Part shown: positions 35,969 to 44,810 of the stretch, one piece after another
How positions within the stretch are numbered: position 1 is the stretch's first letter
How the letters are laid out: every line of letters begins with the position of its first letter
Assembly (NCBI GenBank): GCA_027493525.1
Contig: JAOSKN010000002.1
Location: 1,645,326-1,709,325, forward strand
DNA length: 64,000 nt
Direction of reading: 5' to 3'
Source of the DNA: Planctomycetota bacterium
GTDB taxonomy: Bacteria; Planctomycetota; SZUA-567; H5-PLA8
The notes under the pieces: model-generated
Seen by the model: the letters and a program-made list of their open reading frames with translations, nothing else
Database searches by the model: none
What the model was told of the DNA's origin: nothing
Program-made: the position numbers and the translations under genes

Positions 35969-38900
35969 TCAAGCCTTCTTCAGCTTCGTCGGCAGATGCA
36001 GCTTCGGGCGCGCGCCGAAGTCCGGCGTCTTCGGCGGCTGCTGCTTCAGCAGGTCCAGCAGCACCTCCAGCGCCTTCTCGAGCTGCGGGTCCTTTCCGCG
36101 CGCGTAATCCTGCGGGGCCATGTCCACGTCGATGTCCGGGTCGGTCCCGTAGTTCTCCACGCCGAATCCGACGTCCTCGAACCAGAAGCTGTACTCCGGC
36201 TGGGTGGTGATGCTCCCGTCGGCCAGGCGGTGGCTCGGCGAGATCCCGATCACGCCGCCCCAGGTGCGCCGGCCCACCAGCGGACCCAGCCCGTAAAGCT
36301 TGAAGCAGTGGCTGAAGATGTCCCCGTCGCTTCCGGCCAGCTCGTTGGTCAGCGCGACCAGCGGGCCGCGCGGGCCGTCCATCGGGTAGGGCATCGGCTC
36401 GGTCCAGCGCGTCTGGTCCCAGCCGATGATCCGCCGCCGCAGCTTCTCGAGCAGCAGTTGCGAGACGTGCCCGCCGCCGTTGAAGCGCACGTCCACCAGC
36501 AGCGCGTCGCGGTCCACCTCGCCCAGGTACTGCCGGTGGAACTCGGCGTATCCGAAGGGGCTCATGTCGGGCACGTGCAGGTAGCCCACGCGCCCGCGCG
36601 TCCGCTCGTGGACCCGCGCGCGGTTGCGGTTGACCCAGTCGCGGTAGCGCGCCTGCGTCTCGTCGCCGGCGGCCTTCACCGTCACGCGCCGCCCGCCCGC
36701 CAGCGTCAGCACCACCTCCTGCCCGGCCTGGTGGACGAGCAACTGCTCCGGCGGCAGGTGCTCCGTGAGCCCGCGCCCGTTGATGGCCGTCACCACGTCG
36801 CCCGCGCCGATCTTCAGCCCCGGCGCGTTCAGCGGCGAGGTCGCGTTCGGGTCCCACGCGTCGCCGTGCACCACCTCGGCGATCCGGTAGCCTTGCTTCT
36901 TCCGGTCGAAGATGAAGGCGCAGCCCAGCTTGCCCACGGGATAGCTCGGCCCGCGCCGGTAGTCCCCGCCCAGCTCGTAGGCGTGGCTCGTCCCGGTCTC
37001 GCCCTGCATCTCCCAGACCAGGTCGCTGAACTCGCCGCGGCTCGCGACGCGCTCCAGCAGCGGCAGGTAGCGGTCGCGGACCTTGCGCCAGTCCACCCCG
37101 CTCATGTCCTCGACCCAGAAGTGGTCGCGCATCAGGCGCCAGGCCTCGAGGTACATCTGCCGCCACTCCGCGGGCGGGTTGACTTCGATCCGGGCGCGCT
37201 TCAGGTCGATCCAGCCGCTCTTGCGCGCGGACTCGCCGTCCTTGTCGTTGGGCTTTTCGCCCGCTTTCACCGAGCGCAGGCGGTTTCCCGCGCGGTACAG
37301 CAGCGTCTTGGCGTCGGCCGAAAGCTTGAAGTTCGTGATCCCGTTGACCAGCGTGTCGGCCTTGGCGTCGTCGAACTTGTAGACCTCCAGCTTCGCCCGC
37401 GCCTGCGGGTCGCCGGACGCCCACGAGCGCCCCAGCGCGCCCTCGACCTCGTACGACGTGAAGACCGCCCCGCCGGCAATCCCCGCGATCTGCCCGTAGC
37501 GCGCCTCGGGGACCGGGAAGGGCAGGATCCGCTCGGCCAGCCCGTCGCGGTCGAGCTTCAGCGGCTCGGGCGCGTCGTCCTGGCCCCGCTTCTTTTTCTT
37601 CCCGTCCTTCTTCGCGGCGTCCTGGTCCGGGCCCGGTTCCCCGTCGCGGGTGAAGGGCGACTTCGTCTCCTTCCCCAGCGCCACCAGGTACGGGCGCATC
37701 ATCCGCGGGAACCCGATCTGAAAATACATCGTGTCGTAGACCGGATTGAACTCCCGCGTGGACAGGAAATAGAGGTACTTCCCGTCCGGATCGAAGCTCG
37801 GCCCGAAGTCGTAGGCCACCGGCCGCGTCGCGTCGAAGGGCTTCCCGCCGCGCGTCGGGCAGAGCCGGATCACGCCGGTGTGCGGGGTGCTCGCGTAGCC
37901 GTAGGCCAGCCATGCGCCGTCGGGCGAGAAGGCCGCTCCCGCGATCTGCCCGTGGCGGCTGCGGTCGATCGGGCGCGCCTTGCGCGCCGCCAGGTCCACG
38001 AGATGCAGCTCGTGCCGGTGGTTGGCCACCGCCAGCACGTCGGCCGCCGGCGAGACGGCCAGGCCCCGCGGGCGGCCCACGTCCAGCGGGCCCAGCAGCT
38101 TCGGCGGCGCCGAACCGTCGGCGTGAAAGATCACGAACTGCTCCTGGTCCTTCGCCCCGCCCAGGTCGGTGACCGCGACGAGCCGCTTGCCGTCCTTCAG
38201 CCAGTGCCCCAACCGGTAGCGCACGCCTTCGCGTTCCCCGTGCACGATCGCCGCGCCTTCGAACGCGCCCATGCTCGCCACGCGTCCGCGCGCCGTGAGC
38301 GCCACCGCCTCGCCCTTGGGATGCGGCGCGTAGTCCTCCAGGTATGCCGCGGCCTCCACGAACTTCCGCTGCCGCTGCGTCCGCGGGCTCTTCCAGTCGA
38401 TGGCCAGCTTGCGCGCGCGCCCCGCGCGCGGGTCGAAGAGGTACAGCTCCGCGCCGGCCTGGTACACGATCCGCCGCCCGTCGCTCGACGGGAAGCGCAC
38501 GTAGAAGTCCAGGTGTTGCGTGTGCCGCTTCAGCCCTTGCCCGTCGGGCGTGCAACTGTAGAGGTTCCCGGCGCCTTCGTGGTCGCAGAGGAAGTAGATC
38601 CGCCCGCCGATCCACATCGGCGCGGACGGGTTCCCGCCGGTCTCAATCAGCCGCGCGAACTCCCCGCGCCCGGCGCGGTCGATCCAGAGCTGCCCCGCCG
38701 TGCCGCCGCGGTAGCGCTTCCAGCGCGCCGGGTCCCCGCCGTGCCGACCCAGCACCGCGCCCTTCGAGCCGAAGCTCACGAAATGCGCCAGCCCGTAGGG
38801 CTCTTCGCGCGGTTCCCCGCCCGCGCGGTCCACGCTGAAGAGCTTCGCGATCCGCGCCAGCGCCTGCCGCGCGTTGGTTGCGAAGAGCACCCGCCGCCCG

Positions 38901-39190
38901 TCCCGGCTCCAGCCCGCGATGCGGAAGATCCCCGCGCCCAGGAAGGTCCGCCGCTCCGCCGCGCCGCCGTCGGCCGGCATCGTGTAGACCTCGCTGTGCC
39001 CTTCCTCGCGCCCCACGAAAGCCAGCCACTTCCCGTCCGGCGAGAGGCTCGGCGAACTCGCCTCCGACTGCCCCGACGTCAGCCGCCGCGGCACGCCTCC
39101 GCTCGCCGGGACCGTCCACAAGTCGTCCTCGCAAACGAAGACCACCCGGTCGCGATGCAGGGTCGGCTGCCGATAGTATCCGTGGGCCAT
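35969..39190 (-). CDS. Tricorn-type protease with beta-propellers, PDZ and S41 domain
   Basis: 1073 residues, the length of tricorn protease. WD40/PD40-like propeller repeats fill about 1-640 (VPRRLTSGQSEASSPSLSPDGKWLAFVG and similar), then a C1 helical domain, a PDZ-like domain (GDVVTAINGRGL) and an S41-type catalytic domain. Catalytic residues of tricorn are visible: Ser-His in TGTSHAYE near 735, the nucleophile Ser near 953 in NELAGSDGD and Glu near 1010 in GVENYG. The propeller serves as a gate for peptides. A Lys-rich insertion (KKDGKKKKR) lies near 530. The ATG at 39190 gives the usual N-terminus MAHGYYRQPT; no signal peptide, so it is cytoplasmic. Confidence 0.93.
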   Translation of the reverse strand: MAHGYYRQPTLHRDRVVFVCEDDLWTVPASGGVPRRLTSGQSEASSPSLSPDGKWLAFVGREEGHSEVYTMPADGGAAERRTFLGAGIFRIAGWSRDGRRVLFATNARQALARIAKLFSVDRAGGEPREEPYGLAHFVSFGSKGAVLGRHGGDPARWKRYRGGTAGQLWIDRAGRGEFARLIETGGNPSAPMWIGGRIYFLCDHEGAGNLYSCTPDGQGLKRHTQHLDFYVRFPSSDGRRIVYQAGAELYLFDPRAGRARKLAIDWKSPRTQRQRKFVEAAAYLEDYAPHPKGEAVALTARGRVASMGAFEGAAIVHGEREGVRYRLGHWLKDGKRLVAVTDLGGAKDQEQFVIFHADGSAPPKLLGPLDVGRPRGLAVSPAADVLAVANHRHELHLVDLAARKARPIDRSRHGQIAGAAFSPDGAWLAYGYASTPHTGVIRLCPTRGGKPFDATRPVAYDFGPSFDPDGKYLYFLSTREFNPVYDTMYFQIGFPRMMRPYLVALGKETKSPFTRDGEPGPDQDAAKKDGKKKKRGQDDAPEPLKLDRDGLAERILPFPVPEARYGQIAGIAGGAVFTSYEVEGALGRSWASGDPQARAKLEVYKFDDAKADTLVNGITNFKLSADAKTLLYRAGNRLRSVKAGEKPNDKDGESARKSGWIDLKRARIEVNPPAEWRQMYLEAWRLMRDHFWVEDMSGVDWRKVRDRYLPLLERVASRGEFSDLVWEMQGETGTSHAYELGGDYRRGPSYPVGKLGCAFIFDRKKQGYRIAEVVHGDAWDPNATSPLNAPGLKIGAGDVVTAINGRGLTEHLPPEQLLVHQAGQEVVLTLAGGRRVTVKAAGDETQARYRDWVNRNRARVHERTRGRVGYLHVPDMSPFGYAEFHRQYLGEVDRDALLVDVRFNGGGHVSQLLLEKLRRRIIGWDQTRWTEPMPYPMDGPRGPLVALTNELAGSDGDIFSHCFKLYGLGPLVGRRTWGGVIGISPSHRLADGSITTQPEYSFWFEDVGFGVENYGTDPDIDVDMAPQDYARGKDPQLEKALEVLLDLLKQQPPKTPDFGARPKLHLPTKLKKA

Positions 39191-39271
39191 GCGAAGCTCC
39201 TCGTTGCGCGCTGCGAAGGCTTGAACCCTATGCCACCCGTCTGCAAGCGCAAGCGCGCTTGTGAGCGTACC

Positions 39272-39288
39272 GCGGGCGTCTCGCCCGC
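39272..39288. repeat. Short palindrome GCGGGCG-tct-CGCCCGC
   Basis: Perfect 7-bp stem with a three-base loop. Same family as 27864-27898. Confidence 0.6.
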
Positions 39289-39374
39289 TCGTATCGCCGC
39301 CCCTGCGCGCGCCTTGATCCAGGCCATAAGCCAAGGCTGCGCGGCCGCCCCCTATTTCAACGGGCTGTTAGGGA

Positions 39375-39410
39375 CCCGCATCTCCCGGGGTGGTAGCCGG
39401 GAGATGCGGG
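39375..39410. repeat. Perfect 14-bp hairpin upstream of the EboB-like operon
   Basis: Arms CCCGCATCTCCCGG (39375-39388) and 39397-39410, loop GGTGGTAG. It follows a fragment of a longer hairpin element. It could be a terminator for leftward transcription or an insertion remnant. Confidence 0.65.
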
Positions 39411-39543
39411 GTTATGCTGGGTTGCGGCGCGCGAATTGCATTCAGGGCACGCGCGGCCTTGGGTGGCCGCGAAAGGTTCCCGTTTTGTCGCGTGCGCCGA
39501 CACGCGCTGTGCGCCGAAGCGACAACCCACCGGAGGATCGCCC

Positions 39544-39855
39544 ATGAGCGCCTCGAAATACACCTGCCCGCTGCCGCGCGCGAAGGCGCTCGACGCCTAC
39601 TTCCTCGAACACCGCGCCAAGCTCATCGACCTTGCGGCCTTCCTCGACCGCCTCGACCGTGCCGACCCGCAAGGCGCCGCCGAGGACTTCCGCCTCGCCG
39701 CGCTGCGCCAGGCCCTCGCGATACTCAGCGACGGCCGGGGCGAACGCGCCCGCCGCGTCCTCGAATGCTTCAGCGATCCGACCGCCGAACCCATCCCCAA
39801 GGCCCCCATGAAGGGCGCGCTCGGCGCCTGGGACGGAAAGGCGGCCAAGCCATGA
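39544..39855 (+). CDS. Small conserved-looking protein upstream of TatD-like hydrolase
   Basis: 103 residues, helical, no signal peptide. It starts MSASKYTCPLPRAKALDAYF and has LIDLAAFLDRLDRA and LECFSDPTAEPIPKAPMKGA. I do not recognise a named family. Its stop overlaps the ATG of the hydrolase (ATGA), so they are translationally coupled and probably work in one process. CGGAGGA lies upstream of the ATG at 39544. Confidence 0.75.
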   Translation: MSASKYTCPLPRAKALDAYFLEHRAKLIDLAAFLDRLDRADPQGAAEDFRLAALRQALAILSDGRGERARRVLECFSDPTAEPIPKAPMKGALGAWDGKAAKP

Positions 39856-40658
39856 AGTACATCGACCCGCACATCCACATGGTCTCGCGCACCACCGACG
39901 ACTACGCGCGCATGGCCCTCGCCGGCTGCGTGGCGCTCACCGAGCCGGCCTTCTGGGCGGGCTTCGACCGCTCCAGCGCGCAGGGTTTCTTCGACTACTT
40001 CCGCCAGCTCACCGAGTACGAGCCGAAGCGCGCCGCGCAGTTCGGCATCCAGCACTACACCTGGCTCTGCATCAACCCGAAGGAGGCCGAGGACCCCGGC
40101 TTCGCCAGGGACGTGATCGCGCTGATCCCCCAGTTCCTCGACCGGCCCAACGTCCTGGGCATCGGCGAGATCGGGCTCAACAAGAACAGCCGCAACGAAT
40201 TGCAGATCCTCGAAGCGCAGATCGCTCTGGCCGCCGAGCGCGACCAGCTCATCCTCGTCCACACCCCGCACCTGGAAGACAAGCTCAAGGGCACCCGCCT
40301 GATCATGGACGCCCTGCGCGCCAACGGGAAGATCGAGCCCGCCCGCGTGCTCATCGACCACGTCGAGGAGCACACCGTCAAGCCGGTCCTCGACCGCGGA
40401 TTCTGGGCCGGCATGACCCTCTACCCCGACACCAAATGCACGCCCCAGCGCGCCGCCGACATCTTCGAGACCTACGGGAACGAGCGGCTCTGGATCAACA
40501 GCGCCGGCGACTGGGGCCCCAGCGATCCCCTCGCCGTCCCCAAGTGCCACCAGGAACTCCTCCGCCGCGGCCACCCGGCCTCGTTCATCGAAAAAGTCAG
40601 CTTCCGGAACCCGGTGGAATTCCTCGGGCAAAGCCCCAAGTTCAGCGCCCCGGCGTAG
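39852..40658 (+). CDS. TatD-family hydrolase, EboB-like
   Basis: 268 residues, amidohydrolase-type TIM barrel. IDPHIHMVSRTTDDYARM gives the first metal histidines (HxH, residues 7 and 9); GIGEIGLNKNS the central Glu, ILVHTPH and LIDHVEEHT further His ligands, and NSAGDWGPSDPL the Asp. TatD proteins are metal-dependent nucleases or hydrolases. The wording resembles EboB, the TatD-like member of the ebo gene cluster that makes a metabolite needed for secondary-metabolite export in some bacteria. The other ebo genes (prenyltransferase, sugar epimerase, dehydroquinate synthase-like) are absent, so this is an orphan. It overlaps the preceding small gene. Confidence 0.8.
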   Translation: MKYIDPHIHMVSRTTDDYARMALAGCVALTEPAFWAGFDRSSAQGFFDYFRQLTEYEPKRAAQFGIQHYTWLCINPKEAEDPGFARDVIALIPQFLDRPNVLGIGEIGLNKNSRNELQILEAQIALAAERDQLILVHTPHLEDKLKGTRLIMDALRANGKIEPARVLIDHVEEHTVKPVLDRGFWAGMTLYPDTKCTPQRAADIFETYGNERLWINSAGDWGPSDPLAVPKCHQELLRRGHPASFIEKVSFRNPVEFLGQSPKFSAPA

Positions 40659-40748
40659 GCACTGGCGGCAACAAGACTCCTTGCCGGCCCGTGGGCTTTC
40701 CCAGGCCTTGGCTTGGATGAAGGTTTGGCGTGCAGGAAAGGCGGTCCC

Positions 40749-41597
40749 ATGTTCGGCCTGTTCTCCAAGCGGCGCAAAATCAGGAGCATGCTCGAGGAAA
40801 AGAGGGTACATGAGGTGGCGTTGCTGGGGGCCAAGGCGGCCGCTCCCTTGGCGGAGATCCTGGAGGACGAATCCGAACCCGAAGGCATTCGCTCCCTGGC
40901 CTTCGGAACCCTGGTGATCCTCGAGGCCGTGCCGCATTGGCTGGGCAAGACGCCCCAGGACGGGAAACGCGCGCTCCTCGTTCGCTTTGGCCGGAAAGCC
41001 GACGTGAAACGGCTGGCGCGCTGGACGGCCCAGGCGTGGGACGGCGCGGCGCCCGGCGTGCTGCTGGAGATGCTGGAGGCCGAGACCGCTCCGAGCGGGT
41101 ATTTCAATCCGGCGGCCGCGGGCGATATGCTCGTGGCGCTGCAAACGTACTTCACCCAAAGCGACGCGCAGGCGCGGTTGCTGGCCTGCGCCGAAACCGT
41201 GAGCGCCAAATTCTTCCGGCCCGCGGCGGACCTCTCGTCCCAGGCGTCGGCGTGGGCGCTGGGAAAGCTCAGCGCGGGGCTGTTTGGGCGGCTGGCTCAA
41301 GTCGGCTCGGAGGATGCGTTGCGCATTCAGCTCGCTTTGCAGGACAAACTGCTGCAGGTCGACTCCGGAAAACTCGCCGACCTGCCCGCGCGCGTGCTGA
41401 AGGGTTGCATCGATTTCGGGAACCGGACCATCGTGATGACCATGAAGCGGTGCGCCCCGGACGGGGACGTGCGGAGCCATTCGGAGGGGCCGGCTTTTCT
41501 TGAGCGCAGCCCGAACGCCAATGCGAACGACACCGGAGCGGGACTCTTGCGTGACGAAGAAGCGTTGCGGGAACTGGGAATGCCGGGCATTCGTTGA
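40749..41597 (+). CDS. HEAT-like repeat protein, unknown
   Basis: 282 residues, no signal peptide and no catalytic motif. It is helical with alternating Leu/Ala patterns (AAAPLAEILEDESEPEG, GVLLEMLEAETAPSG) suggesting HEAT-like repeats in the first half. The last 50 residues look less ordered (SPNANANDTGAG). I do not recognise a family. The ATG at 40749 (MFGLFSKRRK) is preceded by AGGAAAGGCGG. It is 90 bases after the TatD-like gene and convergent with the second ankyrin gene. Confidence 0.6.
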   Translation: MFGLFSKRRKIRSMLEEKRVHEVALLGAKAAAPLAEILEDESEPEGIRSLAFGTLVILEAVPHWLGKTPQDGKRALLVRFGRKADVKRLARWTAQAWDGAAPGVLLEMLEAETAPSGYFNPAAAGDMLVALQTYFTQSDAQARLLACAETVSAKFFRPAADLSSQASAWALGKLSAGLFGRLAQVGSEDALRIQLALQDKLLQVDSGKLADLPARVLKGCIDFGNRTIVMTMKRCAPDGDVRSHSEGPAFLERSPNANANDTGAGLLRDEEALRELGMPGIR

Positions 41598-41623
41598 GCC
41601 CGCATCCCGCCGTCGTGGCCGCC

Positions 41624-42548
41624 TTACCCCGCGCCGCCCACCAGCGCCCGCATCGCCTGCCCGCGCGCCGAGGCCAGGATCGTTCGGCCCCGCGCGTCCT
41701 TCTTTCGCGGGTCCGCCCCGTGCTTCAGCAGCAGCAAGGCGATCCGCAGGGCCTCGTCGGTGCGCCCCTTGGTCCCCCCGGCGCCGGTGTTCGTCACCGC
41801 GCGGCGCAGCGGGGTGCTCCCGCGCCCCGAATCCTCGGCGTCGACCTGCGCGCCGTGCCGGAGCAGGAACTCCACCGCCGCCACGCTCCGCGCGCGCACG
41901 GCCACGTGCAGCGGCGTCACGCGCCGGAAATTCGCCCCGTCGAGCTTCGCCCCGGCCTTGCGCAGCGTCTCCAGGACCTTTCGCTGCGCCTTCGGCTCGG
42001 CCGCGCGCACGTCGCACGCGACGTACAACGGGGATTCCTCGTGCTCCGTGCGCGCATCGACCTCCGCGCCGAACGCCAACAGCAATTTGGCCATCGCCGC
42101 GTTCAACTTGCGCGCGGCATAATGCAGCGGCGTCATGCCGGTCTCGTCGCGTAGCAGGGCGAGGGCCTTATCCTTCTGCAGCGCCTTCTTCACTGCGGCG
42201 AGGTTCCCCGCAGCCACCTGGACCAGGAGATGCGCCTTCGCGCCGTGCTTGCGCAGCACCGCCGCGACGTCATCGTGTCCCGAAGCCATCGCGTGCAGCA
42301 GCGGCGTCTGCCAGCGATTCCCGCCTTCGACCTCCGCGCCGTGCTTCAGCAGCAGCTTTGCGAGTTCCACGTGCCCGCAGACCGCGGCCAGCCAGAGCGG
42401 GCGCAGCAGGCCTTCGTTGGCGCTGGCCTTGCCCAGGCGCAGCGGGCGGTCGGGGTCCACGCCGGCCTTCAGCAGCGCCGCCACGGTAGTCCGATCGTCG
42501 CGGTGCACGGCGTTCCAAAAGTTCTTGCCTTGATCGTTCTTTTTTCAT
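41624..42548 (-). CDS. Ankyrin-repeat protein 2, frameshift at N-terminus
   Basis: About 307 residues with six or more ankyrin units (LWLAAVCGHVELAKLLLKHGAEV, TPLLHAMASGHDDVAAVLRKHGA, TPLHYAARKLNAAMAKLLL, TPLHVAVRARSVAAVEFLLRHGA). The main frame starts at GTG 42508 (HRDDRTTVAALL), but NDQGKNFWNAV just upstream continues the same frame. The ATG at 42548 reaches it if the run of six A after the start is shortened to five, giving MKKNDQGKNFWNAV. One extra A is therefore likely. Function: probably protein binding. Confidence 0.8.
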
Positions 42549-42659
42549 GTTGGCTTCCTGAATATCGAGTCTGTGCCGAAGTGAAATAGGTCGGGTGTCA
42601 AAGCTCAAATTACTCTACACATCCCTTGAGGTGCGACAGTTTTGGAGATTTCAGTTTGC

Positions 42660-42720
42660 TGGTTGTTTGGTTCTTGCCGTTTGGTTCTTGGAATTTGTTT
42701 GGTTCTTGGTTCTTTTGACT
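42660..42720. repeat. Degenerate TTTGGTTCTTG repeats
   Basis: GTTTGGTTCTTG occurs at 42665, 42679 and 42697, and a GGTTCTT unit follows. Most of the stretch keeps a 7-base rhythm (TTTGGTT, CTTGCCG, TTTGGTT, CTTGGAA). It is the AT-richest part of this region. Confidence 0.65.
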
Positions 42721-42781
42721 TGGAATTTCCATCCAACCCATGATCCCGCGCGGAGCCCCGCGCGGGACTTCGGACCGCCGT

Positions 42782-44122
42782 TCAGGCGTTCGCCGGAGCC
42801 ATGCCTTCCAAACGCGCCAGGGCCAGGTGCAGCTCGTGGATCGCCTGCTCCAGCGTCTGGTTGAGTTTGTCGGCGGCGCCGCGGATGGCCTCCCGCGTCT
42901 CCTCCAGCGCGTGCGCCATCTGCTCGGCGTTGGCGGGGGAGTGGTCGGCCGTCCAGGTGCGGACGTGCTGGGCCGCTTCGCTGACGTGCTCGCGGAAGCG
43001 CTGCGACTGCCCTTTCATCGAGAAAGTGAAGCGCTGGATCTTGTCCCGGTACTCGGCGGCCGTCTCGGCCCAGGTCGACTGCGGCGCGGGCGCGGCGGAC
43101 GACTTCTGGAGCAGCTCGATGTTCTTCACTTCATTCAGCGTGGATTCGACGAACGAGCCAAGCGCCTTCTGCTGGGCCTCGAAGTAGTTCGACGCCATCT
43201 GCTTGAAGTCCTCGTAGCTGAAGCGGTTCATGTTGTGCTGGGCGTAGAACATCCCCAGGTCCACGTGGCCGTCCTCGATGCGATTGGCCAGGAGCTGCTT
43301 CTCGGCCGGCATGCGCAGGTTCCGGATCAGGCCCACCCAGCTCATCGCCCTCAGCGCGTAGTACGTGCAATCGATCTCGTACCAGTAAAAGCCCTGGCGG
43401 ATTGAGTTCGGGCAGTGGTGGTGGTTGTTATGCCAGCCTTCGCCGCCCGTGATCAACGCGACCAGCAACGAATTGCGGCTCGTGTCCGTCGTGGCGTAGC
43501 GCCGCCGGCCCATCAGGTGCGCCGCGGAGTTCACGCAGAACGTGCCGTGCCAGAGGATCACCGTGGAGAGGCAGAAGCCGATCAGGAAGCAGCTCCACCC
43601 GCCCGCCAGGTAACAGCCCAGGCCCAGCAGGGCCGGCGCGAACCAATAGTGCCGGTCCAGCCAGCGCAGCTCCGGGAACTTCGCGAAGTCGCGGATCAGC
43701 TCGGTCTGCGTCTCCTTGTGCTTGTCGCACAGGATCCAGCCCAAGTGGCACCAGTAGAGGCCCTTCAGCGGCGAGTGGACGTCGTGCGGCGTATCCGAAT
43801 GCTTGTGGTGGTGACGATGGTGCGCCGCCCACCACAGCGCTCCCTTCTGGACCGCGCAGGAGCCCCCGAAGGCCATCAGGAACTGCATGACCCGGTTCAT
43901 GCTGTACGTGCGGTGCGCGAAATAGCGATGGTAGACCGCCGTGATGAAGAACATCCGCACCGCGTACAGCCCCACGCACAACCACACGTCGAACCAGGTC
44001 ACGCCCGTCCAGATCGCGAGGAAGGGAAGGAAATGCAGCAGGATGAAGGGCGCCGACTCCCGCCAGTTGATCCGGTCCAGCTTGGCTTCGTCAAGGGTGC
44101 GTGCGCTCGCGGTGGTCGCCAT
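42782..44122 (-). CDS. Fatty acid (acyl-CoA) desaturase with C-terminal helical extension
   Basis: 446 residues. Membrane di-iron delta-9-type desaturase: three histidine boxes HRYFAH (65-70), HHRHHHKHSD (101-110) and HNNHHH (231-236), with four membrane helices in the first 200 residues. Length to about residue 300 matches the family. The last ~145 residues are an added helical region (SYEDFKQMASNYFEAQQKAL; QAIHELHLALARLEG), probably coiled coil and unlike known desaturase tails (not cytochrome b5). It introduces double bonds into membrane lipid acyl chains. The ATG at 44122 (MATTASARTLDE) gives the usual N-terminus. Divergent from the Hpt gene. Confidence 0.9.
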   Translation of the reverse strand: MATTASARTLDEAKLDRINWRESAPFILLHFLPFLAIWTGVTWFDVWLCVGLYAVRMFFITAVYHRYFAHRTYSMNRVMQFLMAFGGSCAVQKGALWWAAHHRHHHKHSDTPHDVHSPLKGLYWCHLGWILCDKHKETQTELIRDFAKFPELRWLDRHYWFAPALLGLGCYLAGGWSCFLIGFCLSTVILWHGTFCVNSAAHLMGRRRYATTDTSRNSLLVALITGGEGWHNNHHHCPNSIRQGFYWYEIDCTYYALRAMSWVGLIRNLRMPAEKQLLANRIEDGHVDLGMFYAQHNMNRFSYEDFKQMASNYFEAQQKALGSFVESTLNEVKNIELLQKSSAAPAPQSTWAETAAEYRDKIQRFTFSMKGQSQRFREHVSEAAQHVRTWTADHSPANAEQMAHALEETREAIRGAADKLNQTLEQAIHELHLALARLEGMAPANA

Positions 44123-44810
44123 CGTGCCTCCATGCCTGTAGGTGCGAGTCCCGGTTCGTCGTGAACGAATCGCCCCGCGCCGGACGCCACGTCCCGGCCG
44201 CGGTGGTCGACTATTCCCGCAGGTCAATGAATCCAGGCGCACATCTTGCAGGCAGGCTCGATAAAAAGAAACGAAAAATTACCCTCGACGTCCCCTGCGG
44301 AGCATGCCACAGGGGCCGCCGAGCAGCCGGAGGGTCCACCGGAGGTCGGCCTTGCGGCGGGACTTCGAGCGAACGAAAATTCCTAGGAGTTACGGCTTGG
44401 ACTTCGGGACCACATTCCGGGAGGTTGAATACCGGTAGGGATCGAACTTCGGGAACTGCGTGTGCGGAAGTCGAACTCCTGTAACTCTGCACAGCTTATA
44501 CACGCTTCCTGCGTGAAGCGCAAATGCTTCGCGGGCCGCGCGCTTGGCCACGCCACGCGCGCCGCCTCGCCTGGATTCAGGATCGTATCCCCTTCCAAAC
44601 GAACAAGTTGCCGCCCCGATCCACGGTAACATAGGGCGTCCAGTAAACCGGACGGCATCCCCGCTCTGTTTTCCAACCCATTGTTGTGTATGATGTTAAA
44701 AAATTACCGAATCTGGCATGAAACATGTTGTACTTCACGCAGCATGGGTCCTGAATGTACTTGGATCAGGACGCCTTCAGAGCGCGGTATCGATATTAAG
44801 GAGGTGGGAG
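44123..44810. other. Long intergenic region upstream of the Hpt gene
   Basis: 688 bases with no supported gene. AT-rich patches lie at 44260-44280 and 44685-44705. 44291-44313 can fold (CCCCTG...CAGGGG). 44390-44490 is unusual: GGAGTTAC (44386-44393) and GTAACTC (44481-44487) face each other around repeats of ACTTCGGGA (44401, 44447), so a transcript would be structured. Small frames on both strands have no ribosome site. It may hold a structured leader or small RNA for the Hpt/regulator genes. Confidence 0.45.

Larger units (their letters stand above)
39191..39543. other. Intergenic region with two palindromes and a partial hairpin element
   Basis: 353 bases upstream of two divergent genes. 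It holds a short palindrome (39272-39288), a stretch at 39351-39369 (TATTTCAACGGGCTGTTA) that matches the right arm of the 62755-62919 element, and a perfect 14-bp hairpin (39375-39410). No promoter hexamers stand out. Confidence 0.55.

Noticed and set aside
36000..39547. Long plus-strand ORF opposite the tricorn gene
   Set aside because: Antisense shadow caused by high G+C; no motifs, while the minus frame is a clear tricorn protease.
44383..44676. 97-codon minus-strand ORF upstream of Hpt
   Set aside because: No ribosome site; codon pattern unlike the GC-rich genes; it covers the structured repeat stretch.
44715..44734. Sigma-54 promoter (TGGCAT...TTGT)
   Set aside because: The -12 element lacks GC and the spacing match is partial.
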